From assembly GCA_021793095.1 (NCBI GenBank), contig JAJYTK010000039.1, positions 1 through 8,103 on the forward strand: DNA of 8,103 bases, given 5' to 3'. The position numbers were made by a program, and so were the translations under genes. A model generated the notes under the pieces. It saw only the letters and a list, made by a program, of their open reading frames with translations, did no database searches and was not told where the DNA came from. Below are positions 7,216 through 8,103 of the stretch, in pieces. Within the stretch, counting starts at the first letter, position 1; every line of letters begins with the position of its first letter. This DNA comes from Pseudomonadota bacterium. Lineage in GTDB: Bacteria > Pseudomonadota > Gammaproteobacteria > Burkholderiales > Burkholderiaceae_B.

Positions 7216-8010
7216 ATGGCTTTTTTAAGCGGAAAAAAGATTCTTATTACAGGGGTTATCTCTAACCGCTCTATTGCTTACGGTATTGCCCAAGCCTGTA
7301 GGCAGCAGGGCGCTGATATCGCCCTCACCTACGTCGGTGAGCGCTTTAAGCCCCGTATAGAAAAGCTGGCCCAAGAGCTGGATGCTCAGTTTTTGCTGCC
7401 ACTAGATGTCACCGATGAGGCCCAGGTCGATGGACTTAGTGACCGCATCAGTGAGCATTGGGAGGGCCTCGATGGCTTGGTCCACTCTATTGGCTTTGCC
7501 CCGCGCGAAGCCATTGCTGGTGATTTCCTCGAGGGACTATCGCGCGAGGCTTTTAATATCGCCCATGAGGTCTCAGCCTATAGCTTTCCAGCGCTGGTCA
7601 AAGCAACTTTGCCGCTATTAGAAGGGCGGCCAAGCTCGGTCTTGACCCTGACCTACCTAGGTGCTGAAAAAGCAGTCCCACACTACAATACCATGGGCCT
7701 GGCCAAGGCCTCTCTTGAGGCATCCGTGCGTTATCTCGCGGCCTCACTCGGCCCACGCGGCATTCGTGCCAACGGTCTGTCCGCCGGCCCAGTGCGCACC
7801 TTGGCGGCCAGCGGCATCCAAGACTTTAACAAAATCCTCAATTTTGTGGCCGCCAACTCTCCTTTGCGCCGCAATGTCACCATTGAGGATGTGGGCAATG
7901 CCGCTGCCTTTTTACTCTCTGATTTAGCGGCGGGCATCACCGGTGAAATCACCCATGTAGATGCAGGCTTTTTCAGTGTCACCCCAGGCATGTACCCTGC
8001 CGAAGAATAA
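7216..8010 (+). CDS. fabI: Enoyl-[acyl-carrier-protein] reductase (NADH)
   Basis: This short-chain dehydrogenase family enzyme reduces trans-2-enoyl-ACP in the last step of each fatty-acid elongation cycle (cytoplasm, tetramer, target of triclosan). At 264 residues it has the normal length. Visible are the FabI-type nucleotide motif TGVISNRSIAYGIA (12-25), D64 in LPLDV, the SIGFAP strand (91-96), and the catalytic Tyr-Tyr-Lys set Y147, Y157 and K164 in TLTYLGAEKAVPHYNTMGLAKAS. LSAGPVRTLAASGI (188-201) is the substrate-binding loop. Residues matching known triclosan-contact sites are the sensitive type (G93, M160, F204). An SD (AAGGA) sits 9 bases before the ATG, and the 29-base gap after mltD is AT-rich. 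FabI adjacency to this envelope cluster is seen in several proteobacteria. No oddity is seen in the protein. Confidence 0.98.
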   Translation: MAFLSGKKILITGVISNRSIAYGIAQACRQQGADIALTYVGERFKPRIEKLAQELDAQFLLPLDVTDEAQVDGLSDRISEHWEGLDGLVHSIGFAPREAIAGDFLEGLSREAFNIAHEVSAYSFPALVKATLPLLEGRPSSVLTLTYLGAEKAVPHYNTMGLAKASLEASVRYLAASLGPRGIRANGLSAGPVRTLAASGIQDFNKILNFVAANSPLRRNVTIEDVGNAAAFLLSDLAAGITGEITHVDAGFFSVTPGMYPAEE

Positions 8011-8016
8011 ACACAA

Positions 8017-8039
8017 CGGCGCGACACTGCCTCGCGCCG
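8017..8039 (-). terminator. Hairpin, terminator-like on the minus strand
   Basis: CGGCGCG (8017-8023) and CGCGCCG (8033-8039) form a perfect 7-bp GC stem with a 9-base loop. On the minus strand the stem is followed by TTGTGTTTATT, a T-rich though interrupted tail. On the plus strand the next bases are CCAACC, so it would not act as an intrinsic terminator for fabI. It fits the end of a leftward gene stopping at 8045. Confidence 0.4.
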
Positions 8040-8044
8040 CCAAC

Positions 8045-8103
8045 CTAAGTAGAACGCTGCGCTGCCTGTCCATGCAGCGCCTTTTGCGCCTCGACGCGGG
8101 CCG
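8045..8103 (-). CDS. Possible C-terminal end of a convergent gene, cut by window edge
   Basis: On the minus strand one frame is open from the window edge to a TAG at 8047-8045 and would encode ARVEAQKALHGQAAQRST, an amphipathic helix-like tail of 18 residues. A GC-rich hairpin with a T-rich 3' flank on the same strand (8039-8017) lies just after the stop, as expected for the end of a gene. Eighteen codons are too few for a family call, and the other frames of this stretch are also partly open, so it may be non-coding. Confidence 0.25.
   Translation of the reverse strand, partial: ARVEAQKALHGQAAQRST
8059..8085 (+). terminator. Candidate rho-independent terminator downstream of fabI
   Basis: GCGCTGC (8059-8065) pairs with GCAGCGC (8074-8080) around an 8-base loop, followed by C and four T residues (8082-8085). 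The T run is short, so termination strength is uncertain. It begins 48 bases after the fabI stop and would overlap the possible convergent coding tail. Confidence 0.45.

Noticed and set aside
7731..8027. Minus-strand open frame opposite the fabI 3' half
   Set aside because: It is fully antisense to conserved FabI sequence, and its biased composition mirrors the FabI codons.
1..8103. CRISPR arrays, insertion sequences, tRNA genes, toxin-antitoxin pairs or phage genes
   Set aside because: No repeated spacer units, terminal inverted repeats, transposase motifs or cloverleaf patterns were seen, and the coding sequence is almost continuous with recognised housekeeping and efflux genes.

Overview
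The window looks like a chromosomal housekeeping segment from a proteobacterium, most likely a betaproteobacterium of the Burkholderiales type. Two things point there. RNase HI opens with [14 protein letters not shown], and FabI carries the ISNRSIAYGIA and TYVGERFK segments, which I associate with betaproteobacterial versions of these proteins. The gene order fabI / mltD / gloB / yafS-like methyltransferase / rnhA is also a neighbourhood known from beta- and gammaproteobacteria. The genus cannot be fixed by eye. Coding density is very high and no gap exceeds about 30 bases between the confidently called genes.

Layout. Two transcription units diverge from a point near 4885. Leftward (minus strand) run the YafS-like methyltransferase (4880-4116), rnhA (4123-3671), an RND-type periplasmic adaptor (3674-2466) and an RND efflux permease (2454 to beyond position 1, so its C-terminus is missing). 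All four are packed with overlaps or an 11-base gap. Rightward run gloB (4890-5714), mltD (5720-7186, 5 bases after gloB) and fabI (7216-8010, with its own good ribosome binding site and a plausible own promoter). After fabI there are two hairpins, and possibly the last codons of a convergent minus-strand gene.

How the genes work together. The rightward unit combines glyoxalase II (glutathione-dependent methylglyoxal detoxification), an outer-membrane lipoprotein murein transglycosylase with LysM domains, and the NADH-dependent enoyl-ACP reductase of fatty-acid synthesis. The leftward unit joins a methyltransferase of unproven substrate and RNase HI to an inner-membrane proton-driven efflux pump with its adaptor. 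No outer-membrane channel gene is visible.

The most notable points are the placement of the RND pump directly behind rnhA, where dnaQ is commonly found, with an ATGA stop/start overlap; a 9-base divergent gap that pushes the promoters into the opposing genes; a long acidic linker in the adaptor; and a methyltransferase without a classical glycine-rich SAM motif. I do not see evidence of a wholly new system here.
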